Positions 43,234 to 51,140 of a DNA stretch of 64,000 bases are shown here, piece after piece. Location of the stretch: the NCBI RefSeq assembly GCF_037153985.1, contig NZ_JBBAYI010000004.1:341651-405650 (forward strand). The letters are read 5' to 3'. A program made the translations under genes and the position numbers. The notes below the pieces were generated by a model. That model did not search any database. It was not told where the DNA came from and worked only from the letters and a program-made list of their open reading frames with translations. How positions within the stretch are numbered: the stretch's first letter is position 1; each line of letters starts with the position of its first letter. This stretch comes from Emticicia sp037153985. Its GTDB lineage: Bacteria > Bacteroidota > Bacteroidia > Cytophagales > Spirosomataceae.

Positions 43234-45690
43234 TCATTTTTTTATAAAATAGCTAGCCTTCGCCTGTGTAGGCACACCCGTTACCGACAAGCCTTCTAGC
43301 GATACATTTACGGTTGTTTCGGCATTGGAATTAAAAAAAGTAAGGCTTGCTTTGCCCTCTGCATTGGTTTGTATCATAGGAGCCCAATGAATAGTTGAGC
43401 GATAATCTGGCCGGTTAATAGGCTGAAAATCTTCCAGACTGGCTTCCTTATAATTGGGAGAATAAAATTCTTTTGGTACTGCATAACCATTAATTTCGGC
43501 TATTTCTATGCCCGGAGCTTTGTCTTTCCCCCAATCGTAATCGCTGTTTCCGCGTTTGGTTAATACCGAAATAACGCCATTGCCCCCCCTCGACCCATAA
43601 ATGGCTGCATTTGCTCCTTTCAGGATGTCAATTTTATCAACATCCGATACCGGAACTGATAAAATCACAGACTTGTCTGTTATCATGCCGTCCAGCAGGA
43701 ATGTAGGTTCTGACGAGCCACTCAATGAGCCAATCCCTCTGATAATCACAACGGGGTCCATGGCATTGCCCATTACCTGCACACCCGGTACACGCCCTCT
43801 GAGCAGGTCAAGCACATTGCCATAACTTTGCATTTGTGGGGTTATTTTAATGGTATTTGAAGCATCCGAATACAGTACGCGGCCATCACGCATAGCGGCC
43901 TCTCTTTTAGCTTTCACAACTACTTCTTGCAGTAGTTGCTCTTTACGGGCTTTTATCATGCGTTCGATAGCAAGGTTTTCTTCGGTGCGTCGGAGGTAAT
44001 CGGCTAAATCTTTTTCATCGAACGTAACCGGATTAAACGGAATAGTTACTACCTGTAATTTAGGAGCCGGAAGTTTATTAATAAACACTTTCGTGTTCCG
44101 GTTTCCTTTTCCGGCAACGGCCTGCACCATCAGGTTTGCTTTTCCGTTAAAATCAAGACCGTTCAACGAGAAAGTTCCGTCTATGGCTGCTTCGCCCATT
44201 CCAATCCTACGTGTTTTATCTTCCATAAACATGACAAAAGTAAGGCTTATGGGTTTTTCAAACATTTTTCCGTTAGGTCGTGTAATTTCGCCCGACAAGC
44301 TAAGACCCTTTTCAATCATAAATTTGGGCTGTGGTAATTCGGGTTTTAGCACATCTTCCCATCTGAAACGTCGCCAGCCTTGCGTCATCAATAAAATGTC
44401 CAGATGCCGGCTTATTTCCTGACTTCGTGTAGCAAAATAATAGTCAGGTTTTTCAATCGCTCCTTTTACTTCTGAGCTAAGTAACAAATAATTTAAAATA
44501 TTATCGTCGTAAGTGGGCTGCAATACCTGTTTGGCATCCGAAACCACAACCGAAAAATTACCTTCTATGGGGTCGCCGTCCGAGTCTTTGGCTTCAATGT
44601 TAAGTTTTACTTCCTCTTTAGGCAGGTACGATGCTTTATCTGGTGTAATATTAATTGTCAGGAAGTCATTTTTATTAATAAATATCAATCGTTCGCAACG
44701 AGGTTTTCCGGTTTCGTCGAAAACAGTAAACTGGCTAATTCCTTGCGGAAACTTCTCTTTGGGTATCTTCACAAACATAGCCTTGTTGCTGACGGGTGTC
44801 TTAGCTAGGTAGCAAACCTTCCCCTGCGACTGCCCCAATACAACCATGTAGCCACTATCTTTAGGTTTGGTATAATTATGCCCTGCATATACACGGATAA
44901 ACTTATCGTCCATAACCGATTCTATACCCATAATATACCCTTCTTTTTCTATATTAGGTAAAGCTACTTCTTTTTCAAATACCTGACGATATTTGACTTT
45001 AGCCGTATAGGTTTCATTGGGTTCGGCCTTAAAAGTAAATACCCCCATACCCAGATGCTCGCTTTCAAAGCGTAGTAGGGTATCGCCTGTTTTATTTATG
45101 ATTATGCCTTTTACATCAACGCCATTACCCTGCATATCGGTAGCTTTAAAAGCAACCTTGTTTTCCATTCCTTCTATAATCTGGCCTCCTTCTGGAAAAA
45201 ACTGGAAGGCTATTTCCTGCGCATCGTATTTCACAGGAGCTATGGCTTCGCCCGACTTATGCACTTTAATGTCTTTGCTAAAAAAAAGGCTTTCATCAAA
45301 GTTACGCATCCAGTTAGTGTAAGCTCTTAAACGATAATATCCGGCATGAAGGCTATCAGAAAGCTCAAAATCACCTTGAGCCATGCCTTGTTCCAGTTTC
45401 AGTATTTTCGTATCAATAATTTTACCTAACTGATTATCTATCAGTTCTACGTAAAGAGGCACACTGGCCGAGTCAAGCGTATTGGTTGCGGCTTCAATAA
45501 GGTAGGCTTTAAGCCAGATTGTTTCTCCGGCAGTATAATAAGGTTTGTCCAGATGCAGGTAGGCTTTTTCTTGCGGGTAAGTACTAGCATAGGTATTGAA
45601 TTGCTCATAAATCTGTTTTGAAATATCGTCTTCAAAAGTAAAAGCCAGAAATATAGTCAGAGCAGCAAAAATTGACAGCAATTTTTTCAT
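43234..45690 (-). CDS. MG2-domain protein with C-terminal TonB-receptor plug domain (no barrel)
   Basis: The 818-residue protein has a signal peptide (LLSIFAALTIFLAF), an alpha2-macroglobulin-type MG2 segment (LDKPYYTAGETIWLKAYLI, residues about 45-140), further beta-sandwich modules (DKASYLPKEEVKLNIEAKDSDG), and a TonB-dependent receptor plug domain at about 610-715 (DLLRGRVPGVQVMGN, VIIRGIGSLSG, FLLDGMITDKS, DVDKIDILKGANAAIYGSRGGNGVISV). No 22-strand barrel follows, so it cannot be a transporter itself. It may act in the periplasm or outer membrane as an accessory or decoy plug; this is inference. Its upstream gap (710 bp) is the largest empty one on this strand. Confidence 0.85.
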   Translation of the reverse strand: MKKLLSIFAALTIFLAFTFEDDISKQIYEQFNTYASTYPQEKAYLHLDKPYYTAGETIWLKAYLIEAATNTLDSASVPLYVELIDNQLGKIIDTKILKLEQGMAQGDFELSDSLHAGYYRLRAYTNWMRNFDESLFFSKDIKVHKSGEAIAPVKYDAQEIAFQFFPEGGQIIEGMENKVAFKATDMQGNGVDVKGIIINKTGDTLLRFESEHLGMGVFTFKAEPNETYTAKVKYRQVFEKEVALPNIEKEGYIMGIESVMDDKFIRVYAGHNYTKPKDSGYMVVLGQSQGKVCYLAKTPVSNKAMFVKIPKEKFPQGISQFTVFDETGKPRCERLIFINKNDFLTINITPDKASYLPKEEVKLNIEAKDSDGDPIEGNFSVVVSDAKQVLQPTYDDNILNYLLLSSEVKGAIEKPDYYFATRSQEISRHLDILLMTQGWRRFRWEDVLKPELPQPKFMIEKGLSLSGEITRPNGKMFEKPISLTFVMFMEDKTRRIGMGEAAIDGTFSLNGLDFNGKANLMVQAVAGKGNRNTKVFINKLPAPKLQVVTIPFNPVTFDEKDLADYLRRTEENLAIERMIKARKEQLLQEVVVKAKREAAMRDGRVLYSDASNTIKITPQMQSYGNVLDLLRGRVPGVQVMGNAMDPVVIIRGIGSLSGSSEPTFLLDGMITDKSVILSVPVSDVDKIDILKGANAAIYGSRGGNGVISVLTKRGNSDYDWGKDKAPGIEIAEINGYAVPKEFYSPNYKEASLEDFQPINRPDYRSTIHWAPMIQTNAEGKASLTFFNSNAETTVNVSLEGLSVTGVPTQAKASYFIKK

Positions 45691-45799
45691 AATTTAAAAT
45701 AAGGTTATAGCGTGAATAAATGGATTGTTATGTTGTGTTATTACTTACGTTTTCATTATAACGGTGTAAGTTCCAATGCCGTGCATAACTGCTCAATTC

Positions 45800-45901
45800 A
45801 TGATGTTTTTGATGCTGGTTGTTATCATGGTTAGCTATCGTAATCGCAATAGTACCACCACGAGCAGATGCTTCACTCGTATTGCCTTACTTGCGCTGTG
45901 A
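45800..45901 (+). CDS. Possible 33-codon leader peptide
   Basis: ATG at 45800, TGA at 45899-45901. The peptide is Met/Val-rich first (MMFLMLVVIMVSYR) and then contains a Thr run and a Cys (NSTTTSRCFTRIALLAL). Codon-biased leader peptides of amino acid operons look like this, but no biosynthetic gene follows and no good attenuator hairpin was found. It may be a remnant or chance. Confidence 0.25.
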   Translation: MMFLMLVVIMVSYRNRNSTTTSRCFTRIALLAL

Positions 45902-46147
45902 AGAAACTTTGGGCAAAAAAGGCCACACTTAAACACAGCAAAAGACATAAACGGCAACATTTGATGAAGTATCTGTCTTGTTTGGAACAAAAATATAAAA
46001 TTGTATCAGTATTTGTTCGGAAAAGGTATAAATCGTAAATAATACTGAAATAGTAAAAGTTGAGCCAGTATTTTCCTTTATTTTTTATAAATGACTGATA
46101 ATAAGTTATTTACTACTTTATGACGGTTTGTTTGAGTAAGTAAAAAT

Positions 46148-46176
46148 GCTAAGTAATTGAAAAAGAATTACTTAGC
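46148..46176. repeat. 11-bp perfect inverted repeat
   Basis: gctaagtaatt at 46148-46158 is the exact reverse complement of 46166-46176, loop gaaaaag. No T tract follows, so an operator or RNA element is as likely as a terminator. Confidence 0.6.
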
Positions 46177-46400
46177 ACCCTCAGTAATGGCATATATAAA
46201 TGCCAAGCAGAGCCTAATTGGCCCGCCAGATAATTTTCTTTAAATTATTCTTGACTGGTATTATTTTTTTTACTATGTTAGTTCAAAGATTAGTTCTTTG
46301 ACACGTCAGATTCAACAGTCGGGTATCGGGGTAAACCTGCTACAAAACTTACTTTTGAATCTGAATAGTTTATTTATTTTTAACTTTAAATTAGGGAGTT

Positions 46401-46760
46401 ATGAAGATTCATGTGCATGCAGTCCATTTTGATGTCGACCCTAAATTAGTCGGCTTCATTCAAAACAAGTTAAATAAATTAGAAACCTTTTACGACAGAG
46501 TAACAAGCGGTGAAGTGTTCTTGAAATTAGGAAAAGGTGAAAAAAGTAAAGTTCATAAAAAGCACATAGAAGTTAAACTGAATGTCCCTGGTCAGATAAT
46601 CTTTGTTGAGGAGAAAGGAGATACCTTTGAAGAGGCCACGGATATAGTACTTGAGGCGTTAAAAACCAAACTTAAGAAATTTAAAGACAAGAAAAATATT
46701 GTTGAACACAAAAAACCAGAATTAGCTACAACAGAAGAACTCGTGGAAGATGAATATTAA
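46401..46760 (+). CDS. hpf: Ribosome hibernation promoting factor (short HPF / RaiA family)
   Basis: The 119-residue protein has the S30AE/HPF fold: an N-terminal strand (MKIHVHAVHFDVDPKL), a helix (VGFIQNKLNKLETFYD), strands and KGDTFEEATDIVLEALKTKLKKFK. It lacks the long C-terminal dimerisation domain, so it belongs to the short class, with a Lys/Glu-rich tail. Such proteins bind the 30S decoding site in stationary phase and form or stabilise inactive ribosomes. It has a long upstream region and its own terminator, suggesting stress-regulated solo expression. Confidence 0.92.
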   Translation: MKIHVHAVHFDVDPKLVGFIQNKLNKLETFYDRVTSGEVFLKLGKGEKSKVHKKHIEVKLNVPGQIIFVEEKGDTFEEATDIVLEALKTKLKKFKDKKNIVEHKKPELATTEELVEDEY

Positions 46761-46776
46761 TCAGATTCTTCTACTC

Positions 46777-46815
46777 AAAAAAGCGGCAGTCTCTTATCAG
46801 GTTGCCGCTTTTTTT
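46777..46815 (+). terminator. Terminator of hpf
   Basis: aaaaaagcggca (46777-46788) pairs with tgccgctttttt (46803-46814) and is followed by a T run, 16 bases after the hpf stop. Confidence 0.9.
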
Positions 46816-46952
46816 ATGTGCTAAACTGGTTCATCAACTCGATTTCCATCCAAAAAAAATCCGAGTATAGCCCTCTTTCTGGCAACTCATCATTTATTGT
46901 TTTGCATTGTAGCGAAATATAGATTTAATTTAACTAAAATTAAATCATTGAA

Positions 46953-48356
46953 ATGCCAACTTACGGACAAATTAAACGACAAATTGACCTGAACCCTTTT
47001 GCCCTGCTAATGCTGCGTAACGAACTAAAAGCCTTACCTGCTATTATCAAGGAAAATGAATATATCGATGCCTCAGTGCATGGCTACTGGAACACCCGCC
47101 ATGTGTTACTATTGGCTACAACTCAACGTATTTTGCTTGTTGACAGCGACCAGTACGGCGATGTTGAAGTGATAGAGTTTCCGTACGACCAGACAGTATC
47201 AGTACGTTGCCCCACACCCGATTCGGTGGTTTTCGGAACAGCAGAAAGAAAAGTAAGAGTTGATAATACCATAGAAGAATACATAGCGGCATTTTATAAA
47301 GTAGTTAAAGACAGGTTAGACGGAAAAGAGCCTCAGATTTACCGCGAAAAAGATATTTACTCACAACAGGAACAACTCCAAGAAGAACCGTCAGGGCAGC
47401 GGCAAGAAGAATATACCAGTAATCCGTTTCATGTAATTCTCAAAGGACTAGATGGGCTAACCAAAATGATAAGCCCTGACGTAAAAGTAAATCAGCCGGA
47501 AAAACCTGCACAAACAAATAGTACCGCGCCAATACCTGCACAGCCAGAGCAAACCCTCGACGAGCTATTGGCAGAATTAAATGCTTTGATAGGGCTACAA
47601 AACGTAAAAGATGAGGTAAGTAGTCTGGTAAATGTACTGAAGATTGAAAAAATCAGAAAAGAGCAGGGGATTAAAGTGCCTGAACGTTCTTTGCACATGG
47701 TTTTTCATGGGAATCCGGGCACCGGAAAAACAACTATTGCCCGCCTACTGGCAAAGATATTTAAGGCACTGGGGCTACTAAGCAAAGGGCATTTGTACGA
47801 AACCGACCGAAGCGGGCTTGTAGCTGGTTATACTGGGCAAACTTCGCTAAAAACTATGGAGGTTTGTCAGAAATCATCGGGCGGCATTTTATTTATTGAT
47901 GAAGCCTATGCCCTGAATACAGACGACACCTATGGCCCGGAGGCTGTTAATACCATTGTGAAATATATGGAAGACCACCGCAACGACTTTGTGGTAATTG
48001 TGGCTGGCTATGAAGAGAAAATGAATGAGTTTATTAACTCAAACCCCGGCTTGCATTCACGATTTAACAAATACATAGGGTTTAAAGATTATACGCCTGA
48101 AGAAATTCTGGAGATATTCCTTTTGCAGGCGCAAAAAGTGCAGTTGAAGGTAGACGAAGCGGCCCGAAAAAAGGTATACAAGCTCTTCAAAAAGCTATAC
48201 GAAGACCGAGATTCTTCGTTTGGAAATGGGCGGCTTGCACGAAATATATTTGAAAAAACTTACGAAAAACAAGCCAATAGACTGGTTAAGGAAGGGCCTG
48301 ACAAAGCCGATATAAGTCTCATAAAAGAAGCCGACATTCCTGTAATGGAAGACTAG
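46953..48356 (+). CDS. AAA+ ATPase, CbbX/SpoVK-type, with N-terminal bPH domain
   Basis: The 467-residue protein joins an N-terminal bacterial PH (YokE-like) domain (residues about 40-130; WNTRHVLLLATTQRILLVDSD, VSVRCPTPDSVVFG), a Gln/Glu/Pro linker, and a CbbX-type AAA+ module: Walker A GNPGTGKTT (near 253-261), Walker B GGILFIDEAYAL (about 312-320), sensor DFVVIVAGYEE and the Arg finger in NPGLHSRFNK. CbbX members remodel inhibited Rubisco, and SpoVK acts in sporulation; neither process occurs here, so the target is a different, unknown complex. The bPH domain may bind lipid or protein. A terminator (hpf) isolates it upstream. Confidence 0.88.
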   Translation: MPTYGQIKRQIDLNPFALLMLRNELKALPAIIKENEYIDASVHGYWNTRHVLLLATTQRILLVDSDQYGDVEVIEFPYDQTVSVRCPTPDSVVFGTAERKVRVDNTIEEYIAAFYKVVKDRLDGKEPQIYREKDIYSQQEQLQEEPSGQRQEEYTSNPFHVILKGLDGLTKMISPDVKVNQPEKPAQTNSTAPIPAQPEQTLDELLAELNALIGLQNVKDEVSSLVNVLKIEKIRKEQGIKVPERSLHMVFHGNPGTGKTTIARLLAKIFKALGLLSKGHLYETDRSGLVAGYTGQTSLKTMEVCQKSSGGILFIDEAYALNTDDTYGPEAVNTIVKYMEDHRNDFVVIVAGYEEKMNEFINSNPGLHSRFNKYIGFKDYTPEEILEIFLLQAQKVQLKVDEAARKKVYKLFKKLYEDRDSSFGNGRLARNIFEKTYEKQANRLVKEGPDKADISLIKEADIPVMED

Positions 48357-48409
48357 GCGTATCCTTGAAATAAGCCTATTATCCGTGCCAGTATCCATTA
48401 CTAAAAATG

Positions 48410-48442
48410 TTGAAGCAAGGTGTTGCTAAAAATGTATTTTTG
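48410..48442 (+). promoter_or_regulatory. Promoter candidate for the tubby-like membrane protein gene
   Basis: TTG at 48410-48412, 22-nt spacer, TATTTTTG at 48435-48442: an exact -7 box. The ATG is 21 nt downstream, so the gene is probably not merely read through from the AAA+ gene. Confidence 0.5.
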
Positions 48443-48462
48443 TATGATTAAACGAGAATACC

Positions 48463-48948
48463 ATGAGGAATACGTTCAACTATTTTAAAAGAATATTCAC
48501 TAATAAAATTGAAATATTAGAGAAGGAAGCAGAAGTCGGACACGTACAGTTCAACAACTTCAAAACAGAAGTAACCGGAGAGTTTAAACACAAAATATAC
48601 TCATTCAAGAAGAAAGGTTTCTGGAGTTCGGGCTATGATATTTACAGAAAAGATAACGAACAACTAATTGGCGAGGTTGTAATTTCGAATTGGAAGAAAA
48701 AAGCTGAAATTACGCTGATAAATGGAGAAAAGTTTGTGATGGAACCAAAAAATTTCTGGGGTACACAATGGCGCATTGATGACACTAACCGCGAAGTAAT
48801 GAATTTCCAGCAAACCAAAAAGTTTTTTGCCAATGAAGGCTCTATCAATGCCGAAGTGAACGACAACGAAAAAATGGGGTTACTGGTGTTATTGGGCATT
48901 TTCGTGAACTTTCTGTATCAAAGAAGAAGTGCCGCGGCTGCTAGTTAA
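48463..48948 (+). CDS. Tubby-like/LOR-domain-type protein with C-terminal membrane anchor, hypothetical
   Basis: The 161-residue product is beta-rich (YSFKKKGFWSSGYDIYR, LIGEVVISNWKKKAEITLI, FWGTQWRIDDTNREVM), a pattern that resembles the tubby-like/LURP-one scramblase-type fold, though assignment is weak. A C-terminal hydrophobic segment (MGLLVLLGIFVNFLY) anchors it with a short Arg/Ala tail outside. A terminator follows at 48983. Confidence 0.6.
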   Translation: MRNTFNYFKRIFTNKIEILEKEAEVGHVQFNNFKTEVTGEFKHKIYSFKKKGFWSSGYDIYRKDNEQLIGEVVISNWKKKAEITLINGEKFVMEPKNFWGTQWRIDDTNREVMNFQQTKKFFANEGSINAEVNDNEKMGLLVLLGIFVNFLYQRRSAAAAS

Positions 48949-48982
48949 ACGGGCTATTAAGCCTTTAATAATGAAATTTGGT

Positions 48983-49014
48983 AAGAGGTTGGTAGCAATA
49001 TCAGCCTCTTTTTT
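48983..49014 (+). terminator. Terminator of the tubby-like gene
   Basis: aagaggttg (48983-48991) pairs with cagcctctt (49002-49010, one G-U wobble), then a T run to 49014. Confidence 0.8.
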
Positions 49015-49261
49015 ATTACCAACTGCTCAGTAATTTTTTATATAGGTGTTGTAATAAAGTTTTAGTGTTGTTATAAATGCTGCAACGTAGGCAGAAAACC
49101 AAACGAGATGCTTTACAGGTATAGCTTCGTCGCAGATATGCCTGATACATCATAAAGACCAAACCAGCCCGACTGTATTTCGGGCCAATATTGGGCAAAA
49201 TCATACAGAATTTTAAACCAACCTAGGATAAAATAAGAATATTGCTAAATATCAGATAAAA
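49015..49261. other. Intergenic region with possible decayed coding sequence
   Basis: Read on minus, three frames each give only short stretches of plausible protein (such as DEAIPVKHLVWFSAY, then a stop), which could be frame-broken remnants. No intact gene was found. A long minus frame at 49016-49204 is rich in Cys/Arg/Tyr and has no family likeness. Confidence 0.35.
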
Positions 49262-49969
49262 CTAAAGCATACCATCGGGGTTAGGAACAAAATTCAGAAA
49301 AGAGTCTGTATGTGTATGGTATTTTTCTGTATCTAGCTTATACAGAAATGCACCTTTCTTTGAAAAACCTTTCTGTTTTTCTTTCAACTTGATAAGTAAA
49401 CCCGTGGAAAGTATTTTCCGGCTGAAATTCCGTTTGTCGAAATTGCTGCCATAAATTGCTTCATATAGTTTCTGAATTTGCGGAATAGTAAAGGTTTCGG
49501 GCATTAACTCAAACCCGATAGGGTGGAATGCCGCTTTGTAGCGCAGGCGTTCAATGGCCATTTTTATCATATTGGCGTGGTCGAAGAGCAAATCGGGTAG
49601 GTCGTGCATCGAAAACCACTTGGCATGATATGTATCTGAAATCTTTGTTTCGTAATCTTTTACGTTTACCAAAGCATAATAAGCAACTGCTACTGTTCGT
49701 TCAACGGGGTCACGATTAGGGTCACCAAAGGCCCATAACTGCTCAAGAAATACGTCTGTAAGGTTTGTTAGTTCAAATAAAATCCTGTTGGCGGCTTCGT
49801 CCAGACTTTCAGAAGGCTTGAGCCATCCACCCATCAACGACCACGTGTCTTTGTCTGTCTGAACACCACGTTTTACCAGCAATAATTTTAATTCTTCTCC
49901 ATCAAATCCGAAAATAATCGAATCAAGTGCCACCAGACACTTAGTTTGTTGTTTGTAAAGTTCTAACAT
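49262..49969 (-). CDS. NrtR/AraR-type regulator: degenerate Nudix domain plus winged helix
   Basis: The start at 49969 (MLELYKQQTKC) is preferred; the frame is open to 50023 but the added 18 residues look non-conserved. The Nudix domain begins with LVALDSIIFGFDG and has a degenerate box: GGWLKPSESLDEAANRI then LFELTNL, where the catalytic Glu residues of the REUxEExGU core are replaced, so hydrolysis is unlikely. A C-terminal winged-helix segment follows (IPQIQKLYEAIYG, FSRKILSTGLLI). NrtR-family members sense sugar or nucleotide ligands and repress transport and metabolism genes. It faces the orphan ABC ATPase gene across 133 bp. Confidence 0.85.
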   Translation of the reverse strand: MLELYKQQTKCLVALDSIIFGFDGEELKLLLVKRGVQTDKDTWSLMGGWLKPSESLDEAANRILFELTNLTDVFLEQLWAFGDPNRDPVERTVAVAYYALVNVKDYETKISDTYHAKWFSMHDLPDLLFDHANMIKMAIERLRYKAAFHPIGFELMPETFTIPQIQKLYEAIYGSNFDKRNFSRKILSTGLLIKLKEKQKGFSKKGAFLYKLDTEKYHTHTDSFLNFVPNPDGML

Positions 49970-50081
49970 CTCAGCGATTGAGCTTGTAGGGTTGCCTGCT
50001 TTAATAAAATAATTTAATAACAATATTAGGAAAGTGTATGCCCTTGCACAACAAAAAAGAATATTTTCTATAAAAAAGTCC

Positions 50082-50089
50082 TAGTTTTG
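50082..50089 (+). promoter_or_regulatory. TAnnTTTG box before the ABC ATPase gene
   Basis: TAGTTTTG matches the Bacteroidetes -7 consensus. A proper -33 TTG at the right distance is lacking. The ATG is 13 nt downstream, so the leader would be very short. It lies in the divergent gap shared with the Nudix-type regulator. Confidence 0.4.
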
Positions 50090-50102
50090 TCATAAAAAAC
50101 GA

Positions 50103-51065
50103 ATGTCATTGCTCAAAATACAGAATTTATCTAAGTCTTTCGAGGATAAAAAAGCCATTAGCCATATTACGTTTACATTAGAGAAAGGAGAAATTCTGGC
50201 AATTCTGGGCGAAAGCGGGTCTGGTAAAACCACCTTACTGCATTTAATAGGGGCCTTGCACGAGCCAGATTCCGGCACTTTACTTCTGGAAGATAAAAGA
50301 ATTAGTCCACCATCAGAAAAACTCATTGCGGGGCATCCTGATATTAAGCTGGTAAGGCAGGATTACGGCCTTTTTCCGAATATTTCTCTAAGAGAAAACA
50401 TTGCCTATGAATTACGTTATTATGAAGAAAACTACCGCAATAAACGTGTAGATAAATTACTGAAACTGAGTGGCCTTGAAAAAGTACAGTCTCATTTACC
50501 CCGTGAAGTATCAGGTGGCGAGCAGCAACGTGCCGTAATTGCCAAAGCCATTGCCGAACAACCTAAATTATTACTGCTCGACGAGCCATTCAGCCACTTA
50601 GATGCCGTAAATAAACGCAGGTTAAAAATTGAGATTCTGCGCCTTATTAAAGCCGAAGAAGTAAGTTGCATTTTTGTAACGCACGATGTAAGCGATGCCT
50701 ACGGCATGGCCGACAGGCTGGCCGTTATGCGTAAAGGCAAAATTCTGCAACTTGCCACCCCTCAGCAAATATATCAGGCACCAATAAACCAGTATGTGGC
50801 AGAAATTACCGGCGAAGTGAATGTAATTGCACAGGATTTACAGCAAAAAATCGGTCTGCCGAATACAACAGGCACATTTTTACGCCCCGAACAAATTGCG
50901 GTTGCTGCTACTTCTACCATCAGAGCTAAGGTAATGGGCATCAAGTTTTTAGGAAACTACTACGAAGTACTATTAAAAACAGAAGGGTATGAGCTAAAGA
51001 TGTTCAGCTTTGAACCCTTACCAATAAATGAAGAAATCGGAATCGCCATCAGGCCCAAAGTATAG
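50103..51065 (+). CDS. Orphan ABC transporter ATPase (PotA/FbpC-like)
   Basis: The 320-residue ATPase has Walker A GESGSGKTT, Q-loop VRQDYGLF, signature SGGEQQR, Walker B LLLLDEPFSHLD and H-loop VTHDV, then a C-terminal TOBE-like domain (about 240-320; EQIAVAATSTIRAKVMGIKFL). The PotA/FbpC pattern points to spermidine or iron import, yet no permease or binding-protein gene adjoins it, so the transporter is not complete here. The Nudix-type regulator is divergent, a hint that it is co-regulated. Confidence 0.88.
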   Translation: MSLLKIQNLSKSFEDKKAISHITFTLEKGEILAILGESGSGKTTLLHLIGALHEPDSGTLLLEDKRISPPSEKLIAGHPDIKLVRQDYGLFPNISLRENIAYELRYYEENYRNKRVDKLLKLSGLEKVQSHLPREVSGGEQQRAVIAKAIAEQPKLLLLDEPFSHLDAVNKRRLKIEILRLIKAEEVSCIFVTHDVSDAYGMADRLAVMRKGKILQLATPQQIYQAPINQYVAEITGEVNVIAQDLQQKIGLPNTTGTFLRPEQIAVAATSTIRAKVMGIKFLGNYYEVLLKTEGYELKMFSFEPLPINEEIGIAIRPKV

Positions 51066-51104
51066 TTTCTCAATCAGGAAGCTATACTTTTCAAAAAACC
51101 TCTC

Positions 51105-51112
51105 TAACTTTG
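51105..51112 (+). promoter_or_regulatory. TAnnTTTG box before hisB
   Basis: TAACTTTG matches the -7 consensus; no -33 TTG lies at the right distance. The hisB ATG is 28 nt downstream. Confidence 0.35.
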
Positions 51113-51140
51113 TCTAAAAAACTACTCTATCTTAAAAGCA

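Larger units (their letters stand above)
45691..46400. other. 710-bp non-coding region
   Basis: Between the divergent MG2/plug and hpf genes lies a stretch with little coding sense. It holds a 33-codon open frame on plus (45800-45901), an 11-bp perfect stem at 46148-46176, a ggcat/atgcc repeat near 46189, and a TACTTTTG box at 46350-46357 close to the hpf start (a -10-like element without a clear -33 partner). An imperfect repeat flanks a TTCTTTGAC motif at 46280-46302. No tRNA or known small RNA was recognised. Confidence 0.5.

Noticed and set aside
49016..49204. 62-codon minus frame rich in Arg and Cys
   Set aside because: It overlaps a terminator, has no family likeness, and adjacent frames are equally broken.
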